Shown here: one piece after another, positions 52,646 through 61,837 of the stretch
How the letters are laid out: each line of letters begins with the position of its first letter
Position numbering within the stretch: the stretch's first letter is position 1
NCBI GenBank assembly: GCA_036725605.1
Contig: DAIMDW010000009.1
Location: 62,001-126,000, forward strand
From: CALBTQ01 sp036725605
GTDB lineage: Bacteria; Lernaellota; Lernaellaia; Lernaellales; Lernaellaceae
DNA: 64,000 bases
Direction of reading: 5' to 3'
Translations under genes and position numbers: made by a program
The notes under the pieces: model-generated
The model's input: only the letters and a program-made list of their open reading frames with translations
What the model was told of the DNA's origin: nothing
Database searches by the model: none

Positions 52646-53299
52646 TTAAAAGAATCCCAGAATGCCCACTTTGATGCCGAACTGCTTGTTCTTGATATCG
52701 AAGTCGACGTCGTTTTTGCCGGTGTCATGGTTGCCCGAGCCCGAGAAATACCGGTAGAACAACGAGGCGGTCAGGCCCAGGTGCCGGTTGACCGAGTACA
52801 TCACGCCGCCGCGCGGTTCGAAGAACCAGCCGCTGGTTTCGGTCTCGGTGTTGTCGGCGTTCTTGGCTTCCGGATCGATTTCGGTGGTGTTCTTCTGATA
52901 GCCCAGCGCCAGCATGCCGAACAGGTAGAAGTCGTTGGCCACCGGATAGAAGTAGCCGATCTGCGGACCGATCGCCCATTCGGTGGTCTTCTCTTCGGCT
53001 TCGTCGTCCTTGTCGGATTCCGACGAGAATTCCAGCAAGCCGCCGGCTTCCAGGCCGCGCACCGCGAAGAAGTAACCGGCCAGCGCGCTCAGGCCGAATT
53101 CGAACTGGTCGCTGTCCTCATCCTCGCCGCCGTCCGGTTCGACGGTCGTGTCGCCGGACATGATCGACAGGTCGAAGTCGCCGCCGACCATGATCGAGCC
53201 GGGCTGGATCATTCCGCTTTTGCTTTTCGCCAGCGCCGGGGCCGCCAGCAACGCCACCGCGAAGAGAATCACCAGCATCACGCTTATTCTTTTGGTCAT
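52646..53299 (-). CDS. Predicted outer-membrane beta-barrel protein
   Basis: 217 aa with a cleavable signal peptide (ILFAVALLAAPALA). The mature part shows alternating amphipathic strands ending in aromatic residues (FEFGLSALAGYFFAV, WAIGPQIGYFYPV, FYLFGMLALGYQK, GLTASLFYRYF), acidic extracellular-type loops (EPDGGEDEDSDQ, ESDKDDEAEEK) and a terminal strand FGIKVGILGFF ending in Phe, the signal for BAM insertion. Eight strands are likely (OmpA/OmpW-like size). It could be a structural protein or a small porin. Confidence 0.78.
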   Translation of the reverse strand: MTKRISVMLVILFAVALLAAPALAKSKSGMIQPGSIMVGGDFDLSIMSGDTTVEPDGGEDEDSDQFEFGLSALAGYFFAVRGLEAGGLLEFSSESDKDDEAEEKTTEWAIGPQIGYFYPVANDFYLFGMLALGYQKNTTEIDPEAKNADNTETETSGWFFEPRGGVMYSVNRHLGLTASLFYRYFSGSGNHDTGKNDVDFDIKNKQFGIKVGILGFF

Positions 53300-53450
53300 A
53301 TTGGCCCTCTCTTTCTTCTAAATGAAGTAGGTAATTTCTTTTCTCATACACCATTTTGTGTATGGAGCAAATAAAAATCTCATCTTTCGTTGCCGGAAAA
53401 AATCGCGTTTGTCGGCGACAAACATACCTTTTCCGGCTCGGAAACCACGG

Positions 53451-54290
53451 TTACTGCTTTTTTGCGATAACCGCATACTCCGCCGCCGTTTCCTCGAACG
53501 CGGCTCCGGCGACATCGCCCAGCCACGCCTCGATCGTCAGCCCATGAGCGGCAAACTCCTTGGCGAGCGTTTCACGATCGAAGTACTGCAGCCAGTTGTA
53601 CACCACCCGCGTTCTCGCCTCCTCGACGATCGTGTACTTGTCGAGCACGACCTTCTCGGCTTCGTACTTGAAGACGTTCAGGAAGCCGAAATACGGCTGC
53701 GCGGACCAAAAGCCATCGAGCAGATCGGCCGCGTACGTCGTCGTTTCTTCCCGCTGCGCGAAGGCGCTGAGCGAATAAACGTCAAGCAGCACCCGACCGC
53801 CGGGCTTGAGCAACGCCTGGAACTTATCGAGCAACACGCCGCGTTGCTCCGGCCCGAGGGCGCAGAAATCGCACATGATCATTATGATCAGGTCGAATCG
53901 CTTGTCGGTTGCGAATTCCAGGTAATTGGCGTGCACGTAATCGATCGGCAAATGCGCCCGCGCCGCCGTTTCGCGGGCGTAGCGCAACGACCGTTCCGAA
54001 AAATCGATGCCGGTGATCGCCGCGCCGGATCCGGCCAGGCACGTGGCGTACAATCCGGGGCCGCAACCGAAATCGGCGACGCTCTTGCTTTCGTTCAGGG
54101 CGAAGCGGTCGACGATCCAGGCGGCGGATCGCTCGATGAACTCCCCTTGGCGGGAAGAAGCGTTGACCGAACCGTCCAGGTGATAGGCCAGCATGCGTGA
54201 AGACGTATATTCATCGGTCCACAGGTCCGCCGCGGTGTAAAACGCGAAGGGTTTGGGGCGACGATTGATGTCCTGCAATTGAGCAAACAT
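53451..54290 (-). CDS. Class I SAM-dependent methyltransferase
   Basis: 279 aa from the ATG at 54290 (GGGAGTTACC upstream); a longer open frame has no RBS. Rossmann motifs: VADFGCGPGLYATCLAGSG (motif I), GIDFSERSLRYARE (motif II acidic residue), FDLIIMIMCDFCAL (motif IV), LLKPGGRVLLDVYS (motif V). It resembles small-molecule methyltransferases. The substrate is not apparent from context. Between this gene and 53299 there are hairpins (CATACAC/GTGTATG near 53346; GCCGGAAAA/TTTTCCGGC near 53391-53435). Confidence 0.88.
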   Translation of the reverse strand: MFAQLQDINRRPKPFAFYTAADLWTDEYTSSRMLAYHLDGSVNASSRQGEFIERSAAWIVDRFALNESKSVADFGCGPGLYATCLAGSGAAITGIDFSERSLRYARETAARAHLPIDYVHANYLEFATDKRFDLIIMIMCDFCALGPEQRGVLLDKFQALLKPGGRVLLDVYSLSAFAQREETTTYAADLLDGFWSAQPYFGFLNVFKYEAEKVVLDKYTIVEEARTRVVYNWLQYFDRETLAKEFAAHGLTIEAWLGDVAGAAFEETAAEYAVIAKKQ

Positions 54291-54417
54291 GGTAACTCCC
54301 GATTCATTTGAATTGACGCACGATCGGCGTGCGCACGTTGACTGATTGCCGCGCCGGATAACTCTCCGGGCGTCCTCAACCGAATCCGCCGAATGTGGCA
54401 ATTATTTCATCCGCGCC

Positions 54418-54942
54418 TCAGAACGAGCCGGCCAGGCCGAGCATGAGTTGGTTGTCTTTGGGTCGGAATTGAATGATCGGCTTCACGCCGTAGGTTTCCT
54501 CGACGTAGCTTTGGTAAGCCTTTTCCTCGTCGCTTTCTTTCCAGGTGAAGTAGATGCCCGGAGCCACCAGCGCCGCGCCCACCGCGAAGCCGCCGACCAT
54601 GATGTACTCGCCGGTTTCGCTGTCGTACAGGCCGATGGCGTTCTGGAACAGGCCGCCGGCGAAGCCCACGCCGATCAGAATCGCGCCGGGCGTGAACAGC
54701 GCCAGACCGAGTTTCTTGCGCTTCTGCTTGGCCGCCACCGCCTCGTTGTGCAGGCGCAGCAATTCGAGGTCGTTTTCCATCCGCTCGCGCAGTTCCTCGT
54801 CGCCGATGTGCCACAGGATCGGGCCGCCGCGCTTGGCCACCGTGTACGAACCGGGAGGAAAGTCCTCGGCGAAAGCCGGCACGTTCAGCATCGGGGCGCC
54901 CAAGAGCGCCGCCACAATCAACAGGGAAAACACTCGCCGCAT
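54418..54942 (-). CDS. Unknown exported protein with two membrane segments
   Basis: 174 aa. Signal peptide (SLLIVAALLGAPMLNVPAFA). Residues 28-75 are helical with charged repeats (DEELRERMENDLELLRLHNEAV). Two hydrophobic segments follow near 78-98 and 113-132 (FTPGAILIGVGFAGGLF, MVGGFAVGAALVAPGIYF). The C-terminus (PKDNQLMLGLAGSF) ends in Phe like an outer-membrane strand. No family is recognised. It is 30 bp after the SGNH hydrolase gene, probably the same operon. Confidence 0.72.
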   Translation of the reverse strand: MRRVFSLLIVAALLGAPMLNVPAFAEDFPPGSYTVAKRGGPILWHIGDEELRERMENDLELLRLHNEAVAAKQKRKKLGLALFTPGAILIGVGFAGGLFQNAIGLYDSETGEYIMVGGFAVGAALVAPGIYFTWKESDEEKAYQSYVEETYGVKPIIQFRPKDNQLMLGLAGSF

Positions 54943-54972
54943 TTGCGTCTCCTTCAGTCGCGGGACCTCGTT

Positions 54973-55887
54973 TTATTCGGTATCCGCTTCGGCCGTGTCG
55001 GTCAGCGCCGGCAGCAGGCGCTCGACCCAGGCGGCAAACATCAACTTGCTCACCAGCTTGTGGCCGACTTCGTTCAAATGAATGTTGTCCGGTCTGTACA
55101 GCGCGATCTGCTCCGGCTGTTGCACGATCGCCTCGTACGTTTCGACCACCGGCACGCCCAGTTCGTCGGCGCGTTTTTTCAACGCCGTCAGGCGGCTGGT
55201 GAAAACCACGTCCTGCACCGTCGCCCAGTGCATGCGCTCCAGCCCGAAAAACGCCGGCTGGATCGGCTGGCAGGTGAAGAGCATGACCGGGATTTTCCGC
55301 TCGCGCAAGCGCGAAAGGATGTCGTCCATCGACGCCTGATAATCGTCGAAATCCACCAGCGTCTGCCCGTGCCCGTCGAGATCGACGCCGAACACCCGCC
55401 CGTCGTTGATCAGGTAGCCGACGATCACCAGGTCGGGCCGCAACGCCAGCACGTCGCGTTCCAGCCGCCGCGCGCCCTGACCGGCGATCTCGCCGGCGAT
55501 GCCCGCGTTGACCACCTTCACCGACTGATGCAGCCGGCTTTTCATCGATTTTTGCAGCAGAAACGTCCAGCGTTTGTTCGGCGCCACCTGGCTGCCCCGG
55601 GTCGTCGAATCGCCCAGCGCGACCACCACGTACTCGGGCCGTTGCTGACGCCGCAGGAAGCGCCGCACGTCGTAGGGCGTTTTGTCTTCCACGCGGTCGA
55701 TCAGATAGGCGCTGACCAGCCGCCACATCGCCGGATGCGTGCGCACGCTCGCCGGCAGCTTGTTGTAGGCCGCCACCGTCAGCGCCGAGGTGTTGACCGG
55801 ATACTGCCAGGAAAAGTACGCGAACAACGACGGCGGCAACGCCAGGATGATCAGCAGTACGATCAAAATGCGGGTGCGCCGACGCAT
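54973..55887 (-). CDS. SGNH/GDSL hydrolase, membrane-anchored
   Basis: 304 aa. One N-terminal membrane helix (ILIVLLIILALPPSLFAYF). Catalytic blocks: VVALGDSTTRGS (block I Ser), NAGIAGEIAGQGARRL (block II Gly), LVIVGYLINDGR (block III Asn) and RPDNIHLNEVGH (block V Asp and His). This is an esterase fold acting outside the cytoplasm, often on acetylated glycans or lipids. It lies 7 bp downstream of the GH2 gene, so deacetylation of the same glycan is plausible. Confidence 0.88.
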   Translation of the reverse strand: MRRRTRILIVLLIILALPPSLFAYFSWQYPVNTSALTVAAYNKLPASVRTHPAMWRLVSAYLIDRVEDKTPYDVRRFLRRQQRPEYVVVALGDSTTRGSQVAPNKRWTFLLQKSMKSRLHQSVKVVNAGIAGEIAGQGARRLERDVLALRPDLVIVGYLINDGRVFGVDLDGHGQTLVDFDDYQASMDDILSRLRERKIPVMLFTCQPIQPAFFGLERMHWATVQDVVFTSRLTALKKRADELGVPVVETYEAIVQQPEQIALYRPDNIHLNEVGHKLVSKLMFAAWVERLLPALTDTAEADTE

Positions 55888-55894
55888 GTCTCGT

Positions 55895-58024
55895 TTACTC
55901 CACGGTAAAGGTGTAGACGTTCGCGAACGTATCCTTGCCCTTGGCGTAGGTCAACGTCACGGTGTATTCGCCCGGTTCCTCGGGCGATTCGTGCGCGGTC
56001 AGAAAATGCACCGCCTCGCTGTCGGGCCCGACGCTTGCGCGCGGCGTGAAATGCGCCACCTCGCGGCCCGCGCCGTCGGCGATGCGCAGATCCAGCGTCA
56101 CTTCGCCCAGGTCGTCGCGCGTGTCATTGACCATGAACACGTCGATCTGAATCGGCCGGGCGTGTTGCTTGCGCTTGTCGGCGCTCAGCAGGCAGAACGG
56201 GTACACCGGCCGCATCGCGTCGCGCATCGCCTGGTAACTGGCCTTGGGCTCGCGCCAATAATCGACGATCGACCACTGAATCGCCGGATTCGGATCGGTG
56301 AACATGAACGGCATCACGCCGCCGTTGGGCGCGTACTTGTGCCGCCGGATACGATCCAGGTGGAAGCGGTTGACCATCGACTGGTAGTCCTGGCTCTTGG
56401 TGACCAGCGTGGCCAGGTCCGGCTGCTGCAGACCGATCCAGTAGTCCATCAGTTCCGGCTGCAGGCTGTGCTTGCGCCGCAGTTCCTTCCAGTCGATCTT
56501 GCGGATGTCCGCGTCCATGAACTTGTGGCAGTTCTCCAGGTTGGGGAAACTCTGCGCGCCGAACTCGGTGACGAACCGCAGGTTGTTCGGGAAACGCTTG
56601 ACGATGATCGAATCGAACAGCCGGTGCGTATTGCCCTGCTCCTTGTACCAGCCGAAGTAGAAATGCGTGTCGCCGCCGTGCCGCCACGGCAGATCCAGCT
56701 CGCCGCTGCTGCGGTTGACGAACCGGCTCGGGTCGACCTGCCGCAGCGCCTTTTGCAGCTCGACGTCCAGCACGTCGCGGTTCCACGAACGGAAAAACAG
56801 CGTGTAGGCCGACTTCAGTTTTTCCTTGATGTTGTAGTCGTCGGTTTCCACCAGGTAGATCGGCTCGTTGTGGCAGGTCCAGATGCCGATCGACGGGTGG
56901 TTGTACAGCAGCGTGCCCATCTCGCGGATCATGCGCACCGCGGCGGGCATCGCCTCCTGGCTGTAGCTCCATTGCAGCGGGAAATCCTGCCAGAGCAACA
57001 CGCCCAGGCGGTCGGCGGCGCGGTAGAACTCCGGATGATCCACGTGCGCGTGCACCCGGATGCTGTTGAGGTTGCACTGCTTGTACAGCTCGACGTCGCG
57101 CACGCAATCGCCGTAGGTCACCGTCGCGATGCGCGTGTCGGTCGGCGGCTGGTTGTTGCCCTTCAGGTACAAACGCTCGTTGTTGAGCGTGCAGATCCAA
57201 TCGTCAAAGCGCACCGTGCGGATGCCCACCTCGTGCTCGACCGCGTCGGTCACGGTGCGGCCGCTCTTGAGCGTCACGGTCAGTTGATACAAATTCGCCG
57301 CGCCGCGATCGTGCGTCCACCACAACGCCGGCTCGGGCAGCGTTTCGTGGAAAGTCGCCTTGTTGCGGCCCGCGTCCAGGTCCAGCTTGCGTTCGAAGGA
57401 ATACCGCTCGCCCTCGAAGTTGGCCGGCGTCAGCTCGACGAGGCACTTCTGCTCGCCGGCCGTCGCCGCGACGATCTCCAGCCGCAGCGTGACCGAAGCC
57501 TCGCCGGCGCCGATCTCGTCGGTGTGAAACAGGCAGCTTTCAAGGTAGGCGTCGCCGCTGCTGTGGATCTCCGGGGCCAGCCAGATGCCGCCCGGGTTGG
57601 TCGTCGGGTCCAGGCAATCCCAATGCGAAAACACGCCGGTGATCATCCGTTTGCCCGAGCGGTTCTTTTCGTTGGGACAATTCACCTCGATCAACAGCTC
57701 GTTTTTCGCCGCCAGCAGGTCGGTCACGTCGTAGCGCTGGGGGTTGAAATACCCCTCGTGGTCGCCCAGCCGCCGCCCGTTGAGCGTCACCGTCGACCAA
57801 TAGAAAATGCCCGGCAACACCAGGTGATGACGCCGGCCCTTTTTCGCTTTGAACGGAAATTCCTTGCGGTACAGCATGCGCCCCGCGTACTCGCGCAACG
57901 CCTCGTGCTGCTGCCAGTGCGAGGGCACCGGCATCTCATGCCACGTCTCGATGGTTTCCGCCTTCACGCCCGGGGCGGAAATCGGGGCCAATTGCCACAG
58001 GCCCGACAGGGTTTCAACTTTCAT
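55895..58024 (-). CDS. Glycoside hydrolase family 2
   Basis: 709 aa, no signal peptide. The N-terminal jelly-roll domain (WHEMPVPSHWQQ, then Y-R-K-E-F-P-F) is followed by an immunoglobulin-like domain and a TIM barrel beginning KGNNQPP-T-D. The acid/base is Glu387 in TCHNEP and the nucleophile is Glu487 in VTEFGAQ. The C-terminal beta domain begins near 615. Specificity among galactosidase, mannosidase and glucuronidase cannot be told. It heads a minus-strand operon with the SGNH hydrolase. Confidence 0.9.
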   Translation of the reverse strand: MKVETLSGLWQLAPISAPGVKAETIETWHEMPVPSHWQQHEALREYAGRMLYRKEFPFKAKKGRRHHLVLPGIFYWSTVTLNGRRLGDHEGYFNPQRYDVTDLLAAKNELLIEVNCPNEKNRSGKRMITGVFSHWDCLDPTTNPGGIWLAPEIHSSGDAYLESCLFHTDEIGAGEASVTLRLEIVAATAGEQKCLVELTPANFEGERYSFERKLDLDAGRNKATFHETLPEPALWWTHDRGAANLYQLTVTLKSGRTVTDAVEHEVGIRTVRFDDWICTLNNERLYLKGNNQPPTDTRIATVTYGDCVRDVELYKQCNLNSIRVHAHVDHPEFYRAADRLGVLLWQDFPLQWSYSQEAMPAAVRMIREMGTLLYNHPSIGIWTCHNEPIYLVETDDYNIKEKLKSAYTLFFRSWNRDVLDVELQKALRQVDPSRFVNRSSGELDLPWRHGGDTHFYFGWYKEQGNTHRLFDSIIVKRFPNNLRFVTEFGAQSFPNLENCHKFMDADIRKIDWKELRRKHSLQPELMDYWIGLQQPDLATLVTKSQDYQSMVNRFHLDRIRRHKYAPNGGVMPFMFTDPNPAIQWSIVDYWREPKASYQAMRDAMRPVYPFCLLSADKRKQHARPIQIDVFMVNDTRDDLGEVTLDLRIADGAGREVAHFTPRASVGPDSEAVHFLTAHESPEEPGEYTVTLTYAKGKDTFANVYTFTVE

Positions 58025-58484
58025 CTTCGCGCGTTCTCCCGGTTATTGTCGCATCGGCGGGGTGTCGCCAAACACCCGGCGCGCGATCCGCCGAACGGAT
58101 CGCCATTTCCCGCAGGCCGAAACATTGCGGAAAATGAGAGGTTACAAATACCGCACTTTTTGTTTGTCGTGGTCGAAAAATCCACGCATGTCTTTTTCCA
58201 CCGATCTCATAAGGAAAATTGAATCTAAACGGCCCCCCCACCCCTGTCAACCGATGCCGGCCGCCGGGCGATCTTTCCGGGCAACCATTCGGAATACAAC
58301 GGCATTTTTTCAAGCGCGCCGCAGCGGCCCGGCCGACTCGCGTTTTTGCCGCAAAAAGAAAACTTTTGCGACGCAACAGGTGTCTTGTGCTTGGTCGGCA
58401 AAGTGCGTATCCTTGACCGCACGGAAGGATTTCGTCGAACGGTTTGCACTTATGTTGTATATGTTCCGGGGAGGGCGTGTTTCC
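58025..58484. other. Divergent intergenic region with repeat R1 copy 3
   Basis: 460 bp between GH2 and the 164-aa gene. It contains R1 copy 3 (58097-58200) and a purine/pyrimidine-mixed remainder. A TTGACC box near 58411 has no good -10 at the right distance. An open frame continuing upstream of the 164-aa gene through this stretch has no RBS and passes through the repeat, so I treat it as non-coding. Confidence 0.65.
58097..58200 (+). repeat. Dispersed hairpin repeat R1, copy 3 (diverged)
   Basis: Same order as copy 2: GGATCGCCATTT, then GCGGAAAATGA, ACAAATACCGCAC-TTTTTGTTTG, and GTGGTCGAAAAATCCACG with a decayed right arm (GTCTTTTTCC). The hairpins are weaker than in copies 1 and 2. Confidence 0.7.
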
Positions 58485-58979
58485 ATGCGGCGATTATTCG
58501 CGGCGGTGCTTATTGCGTTCATTGTGTTGCCGGCCCTGGTCTGGGCCGCCAAATGCACGCGAGTCCTGCCCAAAGAAGTCTTCGAATATTTCCATCAAAA
58601 AAGCGACGATGTGGATTGCGAAGACTACGAATACAAAATGCTCGACCTCAACGACGACGAACAGTTGGAAATCGCCGTCACCAACTACCGAAAATCCTGC
58701 GAAGACGCCGGTTACTGCAACTTCGAGATCTTCGAAAAGGACAAGCACGGCTGGAAACACATCGCCACCGTGCCCGGCCGGCTGCGCATGCTGACCACCA
58801 GCACCAACGGCTACCATGATCTGGCCACCTGGTTGATGGGCCACAACTACGTCTACACCTGGAACGGCAAAACCTACGAAAACGCCGTGCGCAACCCCTT
58901 CGACGAACAAAGAACCGAAACGCCCAAAACCATCGAACCCGTGCCCACGCCCGTGCCCAACGCCACGCCCGCACCCTGA
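58485..58979 (+). CDS. Small secreted protein of unknown function
   Basis: 164 aa from the ATG at 58485 (GGGGAGGG nine bases upstream). Signal peptide (AAVLIAFIVLPALVWA). The mature domain resembles VCBS/FG-GAP-type quantity repeats: YEYKMLDLNDDEQLEIAV is a calcium-loop-like segment, followed by CEDAGYCNFEIFEKDKHGWK, in which four Cys could form two disulfides. The C-terminal 30 residues are Pro/Thr-rich (VPTPVPNATPAP). Function unknown. Confidence 0.75.
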   Translation: MRRLFAAVLIAFIVLPALVWAAKCTRVLPKEVFEYFHQKSDDVDCEDYEYKMLDLNDDEQLEIAVTNYRKSCEDAGYCNFEIFEKDKHGWKHIATVPGRLRMLTTSTNGYHDLATWLMGHNYVYTWNGKTYENAVRNPFDEQRTETPKTIEPVPTPVPNATPAP

Positions 58980-59070
58980 AACGACGGTTTATTCTCCGCG
59001 CTCCCGGTGCTACAATGCCGCCCTGGCTTGGTATGATTATTTTGCACTGACAACACGAACGGATTCGCCG

Positions 59071-60828
59071 ATGAAAAACTTGTTCAGCGCTTTGCTCTTT
59101 TCGCTTGTGTGTCTGCTTGTCGCCGCTCCCGCCGCGGCGGCCACCGGCGGACCCGACGACTACGGCTACACCTGGAACGACGCCGAGCCCTACGTCTGGA
59201 ACGACGTTACCGACGGCGCCGCGGTCGTCATCGGCGACGAGGAAGTCCAGACCGTCGACATCGGCTTTCCCTTCGTGTTTTACGGGCGCATCTACCGCCA
59301 GGTGTCCATCGCGGCCAACGGGCACCTGTCGTTCAACGCCACGACGAACTTCGCGGTTTCCTGCGATTTCACCGACTCGATCATCACGCACTTCGCCGGG
59401 TTGTGGGCCGACCTGGATCCCGGCGCGGGCGGCACGATTCACTACAAGCTCGTCGGCGACGCGCCCGACCGGCGGTTCGTCGTCCAGTACACCGACCTGC
59501 CCGAGTACTACGACAACGCCGACACCGGCACCTGGCAGATCGTGCTGGAAGAATCCTCCAACGATCTCGTGCTGTACATCAACGACACGTTCACCGAACT
59601 CAATTCGCCCTACGCCGCGCAGGGGGCGATCGGCCTGCACGGCGGCGACGTGTTCCTGCAATACGAATGCGACGCGCAGCCGGGCGCGGCCGCATTGGGC
59701 GTGCGTTTCGCGCATCCGACCGGCATCGGCGTGGCGTCCACCGTGCCGATCGCCGCGCGTTTGCTGCGCGACACGTCGCCCGCGACGCTGACCGTCGATT
59801 ACTTCAACGGCGTGCCCTCGCCCATTTCGCTGACCGCCGCCATCGGCGTGCACGAGTGGAACGCGACGGTCGAACCCGCCGCGGTAACGCTGCAGGCCAA
59901 CGAGTTCGCGCAGTTCGTCGTGACCATCGATCCGCCCGAGGAAAAACTCGCCGACGGCGAGCGCGACGTGGTGACCCTCGACATCGGCGGCGACATCACC
60001 GATACGCACACGCTGACCGCCGTGTACGCCGCGCCGCACACGGGCAACGAGCTGCGGACCGTCGCGCGGGCCGCCGCCCCGACCATCGACGGCGCGATCA
60101 CCTACGGCGAATGGGATCAGGCCGGCAACGCGATCCTCTTCGACGACGGCGCCGACGCCCTCGTCTATTTCTTCTACGGACAGGATACGCTTTACCTGCT
60201 CGTCGAGTACCTGGGCGACGGGTCGCTGACCGTCGACGACGTGCACGGCGTCAACGACCAGTTCGGCCTGTACTTCGACCCCGAAGGCGACGGCTGGGAC
60301 GCCGACGGCAGCGACGGCATGTACTTTTTCATCACCGCCGACGAGGGCGACACCGTCGTGCGCTTCCGGCCGATCATCGGTCCCGACTACACCTTGGGCG
60401 ATCCGGTCGACGACCCGGCCGGCGTGCAGGGCGCGATCGGCGACGACGGCGGCTACGTGGTCTTCGAAGCGGCCATCGCCGAAACGAACTGGTATCCGGC
60501 GCGCACGCTCTACGCCACCGCCTCGCTGTGGTTCTTCGCCTACGACGCGGCCACGGGCCAAACGGCCGACTGGCTCAACCTCACGGCCTTCAACCGCTAC
60601 CGCGACCCGGCCAACTACGGCACGCTGACCATCGGCGACGAGCCGACCGACGACGACACTATCGATGATGACACGGTCGATGACGACACCGTTGACGACG
60701 ACACCACCGACGACGACACGGTCGACGACGACACGGCTGACGACGACGAGACCGACGACGATTCCGCCGACGATGACGCCGCAGTCGATGACGATGATGA
60801 CAATGATGACGACGGCTGTGGCTGTTAA
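59071..60828 (+). CDS. Secreted multidomain protein with CBM9-like domain and Asp-rich GCGC tail
   Basis: 585 aa. Signal peptide (LVCLLVAAPAAA). Residues 25-215 form a beta domain (Y-G-Y-T-W-N-D, DIGFPFVFYGRIYRQVSIAANG, then GLWADLDPGAGGTIHY) resembling extracellular nidogen/PA14-associated folds. Residues 220-330 look like an immunoglobulin-type domain. Residues 335-525 match the CBM9/DOMON-like pattern (APTIDGAITYGEWDQAG, LYLLVEY, FGLYFDPEGDGWDADGS). The last 55 residues are DDDT repeats, then Asp/Asn, then GCGC, the same end as the M28 peptidase. There is no catalytic motif. A carbohydrate-binding surface protein is likely. Confidence 0.82.
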   Translation: MKNLFSALLFSLVCLLVAAPAAAATGGPDDYGYTWNDAEPYVWNDVTDGAAVVIGDEEVQTVDIGFPFVFYGRIYRQVSIAANGHLSFNATTNFAVSCDFTDSIITHFAGLWADLDPGAGGTIHYKLVGDAPDRRFVVQYTDLPEYYDNADTGTWQIVLEESSNDLVLYINDTFTELNSPYAAQGAIGLHGGDVFLQYECDAQPGAAALGVRFAHPTGIGVASTVPIAARLLRDTSPATLTVDYFNGVPSPISLTAAIGVHEWNATVEPAAVTLQANEFAQFVVTIDPPEEKLADGERDVVTLDIGGDITDTHTLTAVYAAPHTGNELRTVARAAAPTIDGAITYGEWDQAGNAILFDDGADALVYFFYGQDTLYLLVEYLGDGSLTVDDVHGVNDQFGLYFDPEGDGWDADGSDGMYFFITADEGDTVVRFRPIIGPDYTLGDPVDDPAGVQGAIGDDGGYVVFEAAIAETNWYPARTLYATASLWFFAYDAATGQTADWLNLTAFNRYRDPANYGTLTIGDEPTDDDTIDDDTVDDDTVDDDTTDDDTVDDDTADDDETDDDSADDDAAVDDDDDNDDDGCGC

Positions 60829-60832
60829 TAAT

Positions 60833-60888
60833 GCGGAATGCCGAATGCGGAATGCAGAATGTGGAAGGCCGAATGCCGAACGCGGAAT
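60833..60888 (+). repeat. Short degenerate tandem repeat (GGAATGC units)
   Basis: About eight imperfect units of 7-8 bases (GCGGAATGC, CGAATGC, GGAATGC, AGAATG, CGAATGC, CGGAATG) in the gap after the GCGC-tail gene. Non-coding. Confidence 0.75.
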
Positions 60889-61028
60889 GACGGCGGGGAA
60901 TCGTCATTCGGAGCGTGAAGAATCTCCACTTGATATACAGGCAACCGACCCGTCTTTAAAAACTATGCTTTACATGAAATATTTTTAATATTATCGTTGC
61001 CTTGGACTTATTGGAAAGGAGTCTGACG

Positions 61029-61751
61029 ATGATCCGTCCCGAAAAATCTCTGCCTGTGCTGATGTTTGCCTTTTTTCTTCTCGCCGGCCTGATCGCCGCT
61101 TCCCCTTCCGCAACCAAAGACGACCCGACTTGCGAACAAGCCTGGGGCTTCTTCGAGGATTGCGGGTACTATCTGACCGATGAATACGGCAACCCCATCG
61201 CCATCGAAGACATCATTGTTTGGTGCGAAGACGGCGAGGAATTTTACGGCACCACGGGCTACCAGTGCATCGTCGACAACATCGGCAACTGCGACGACAC
61301 GGTCGATTGCCTCGTCGAGGTGTTGGGCGGCACAACCGATGACGACACCTATGACGACGACGATGACGACACCTATGACGACGACGATGACGACGACGAT
61401 GATGACGATGACGACACGGGCCTTGTCAACTGCGATGACGCCTGGACGTTCTTCGACGATTGCGGTTGGTACCTGGAAGACGAAGATGGACTCCCGATCG
61501 ACCTCGAGGACTTGATCGCCTGGTGCGAGGACGGCGAGGAATTTTACAGCACCGATGGATTTATGTGCATCGTCGACAACATTGGAAATTGCGACGACAT
61601 AGCCGATTGCATCAACGACGTATTAATCGGCGACGACGATGATGTCGAAGACGACGATACGGCCGGCGGGAACGATGAAGGAGATGACGACGATGACGAT
61701 GACGACGACACGCCCGACAACGATGATGACGACGATAGCGGCTGCGCGTAA
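61029..61751 (+). CDS. Secreted protein with two six-Cys domains joined by Asp linkers
   Basis: 240 aa from the ATG at 61029 (GGAAAGGAG upstream). Signal peptide (MFAFFLLAGLIAAS). Two homologous domains of about 65 residues (roughly 35-100 and 136-200) share C-x2-A-W-x-F-F-x-D-C-G, W-C-E-D-G-E-E-F-Y, C-I-V-D-N-I-G-N-C and D-C, giving six Cys each in the same positions. An Asp-rich linker of about 35 residues separates them, and an Asp-rich tail of about 40 residues ends SGCA. No known family is recognised. The Cys pattern suggests three disulfides per domain. It follows the GCGC-tail gene by 200 bp. Confidence 0.82.
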   Translation: MIRPEKSLPVLMFAFFLLAGLIAASPSATKDDPTCEQAWGFFEDCGYYLTDEYGNPIAIEDIIVWCEDGEEFYGTTGYQCIVDNIGNCDDTVDCLVEVLGGTTDDDTYDDDDDDTYDDDDDDDDDDDDDTGLVNCDDAWTFFDDCGWYLEDEDGLPIDLEDLIAWCEDGEEFYSTDGFMCIVDNIGNCDDIADCINDVLIGDDDDVEDDDTAGGNDEGDDDDDDDDDTPDNDDDDDSGCA

Positions 61752-61837
61752 ACGCCGAAGTTAAATACCGCCAACCTTGTTCGTCCGCAGACGGTGCGGC
61801 ACAATGCGCGTATTGCCTGATGTGAAAGGAGCGCGCC

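Noticed and set aside
57849..58484. N-terminal extension of the 164-aa secreted protein by 212 codons
   Set aside because: The extension runs through antisense GH2 and repeat R1. The inner ATG at 58485 has a good RBS and opens a signal peptide.
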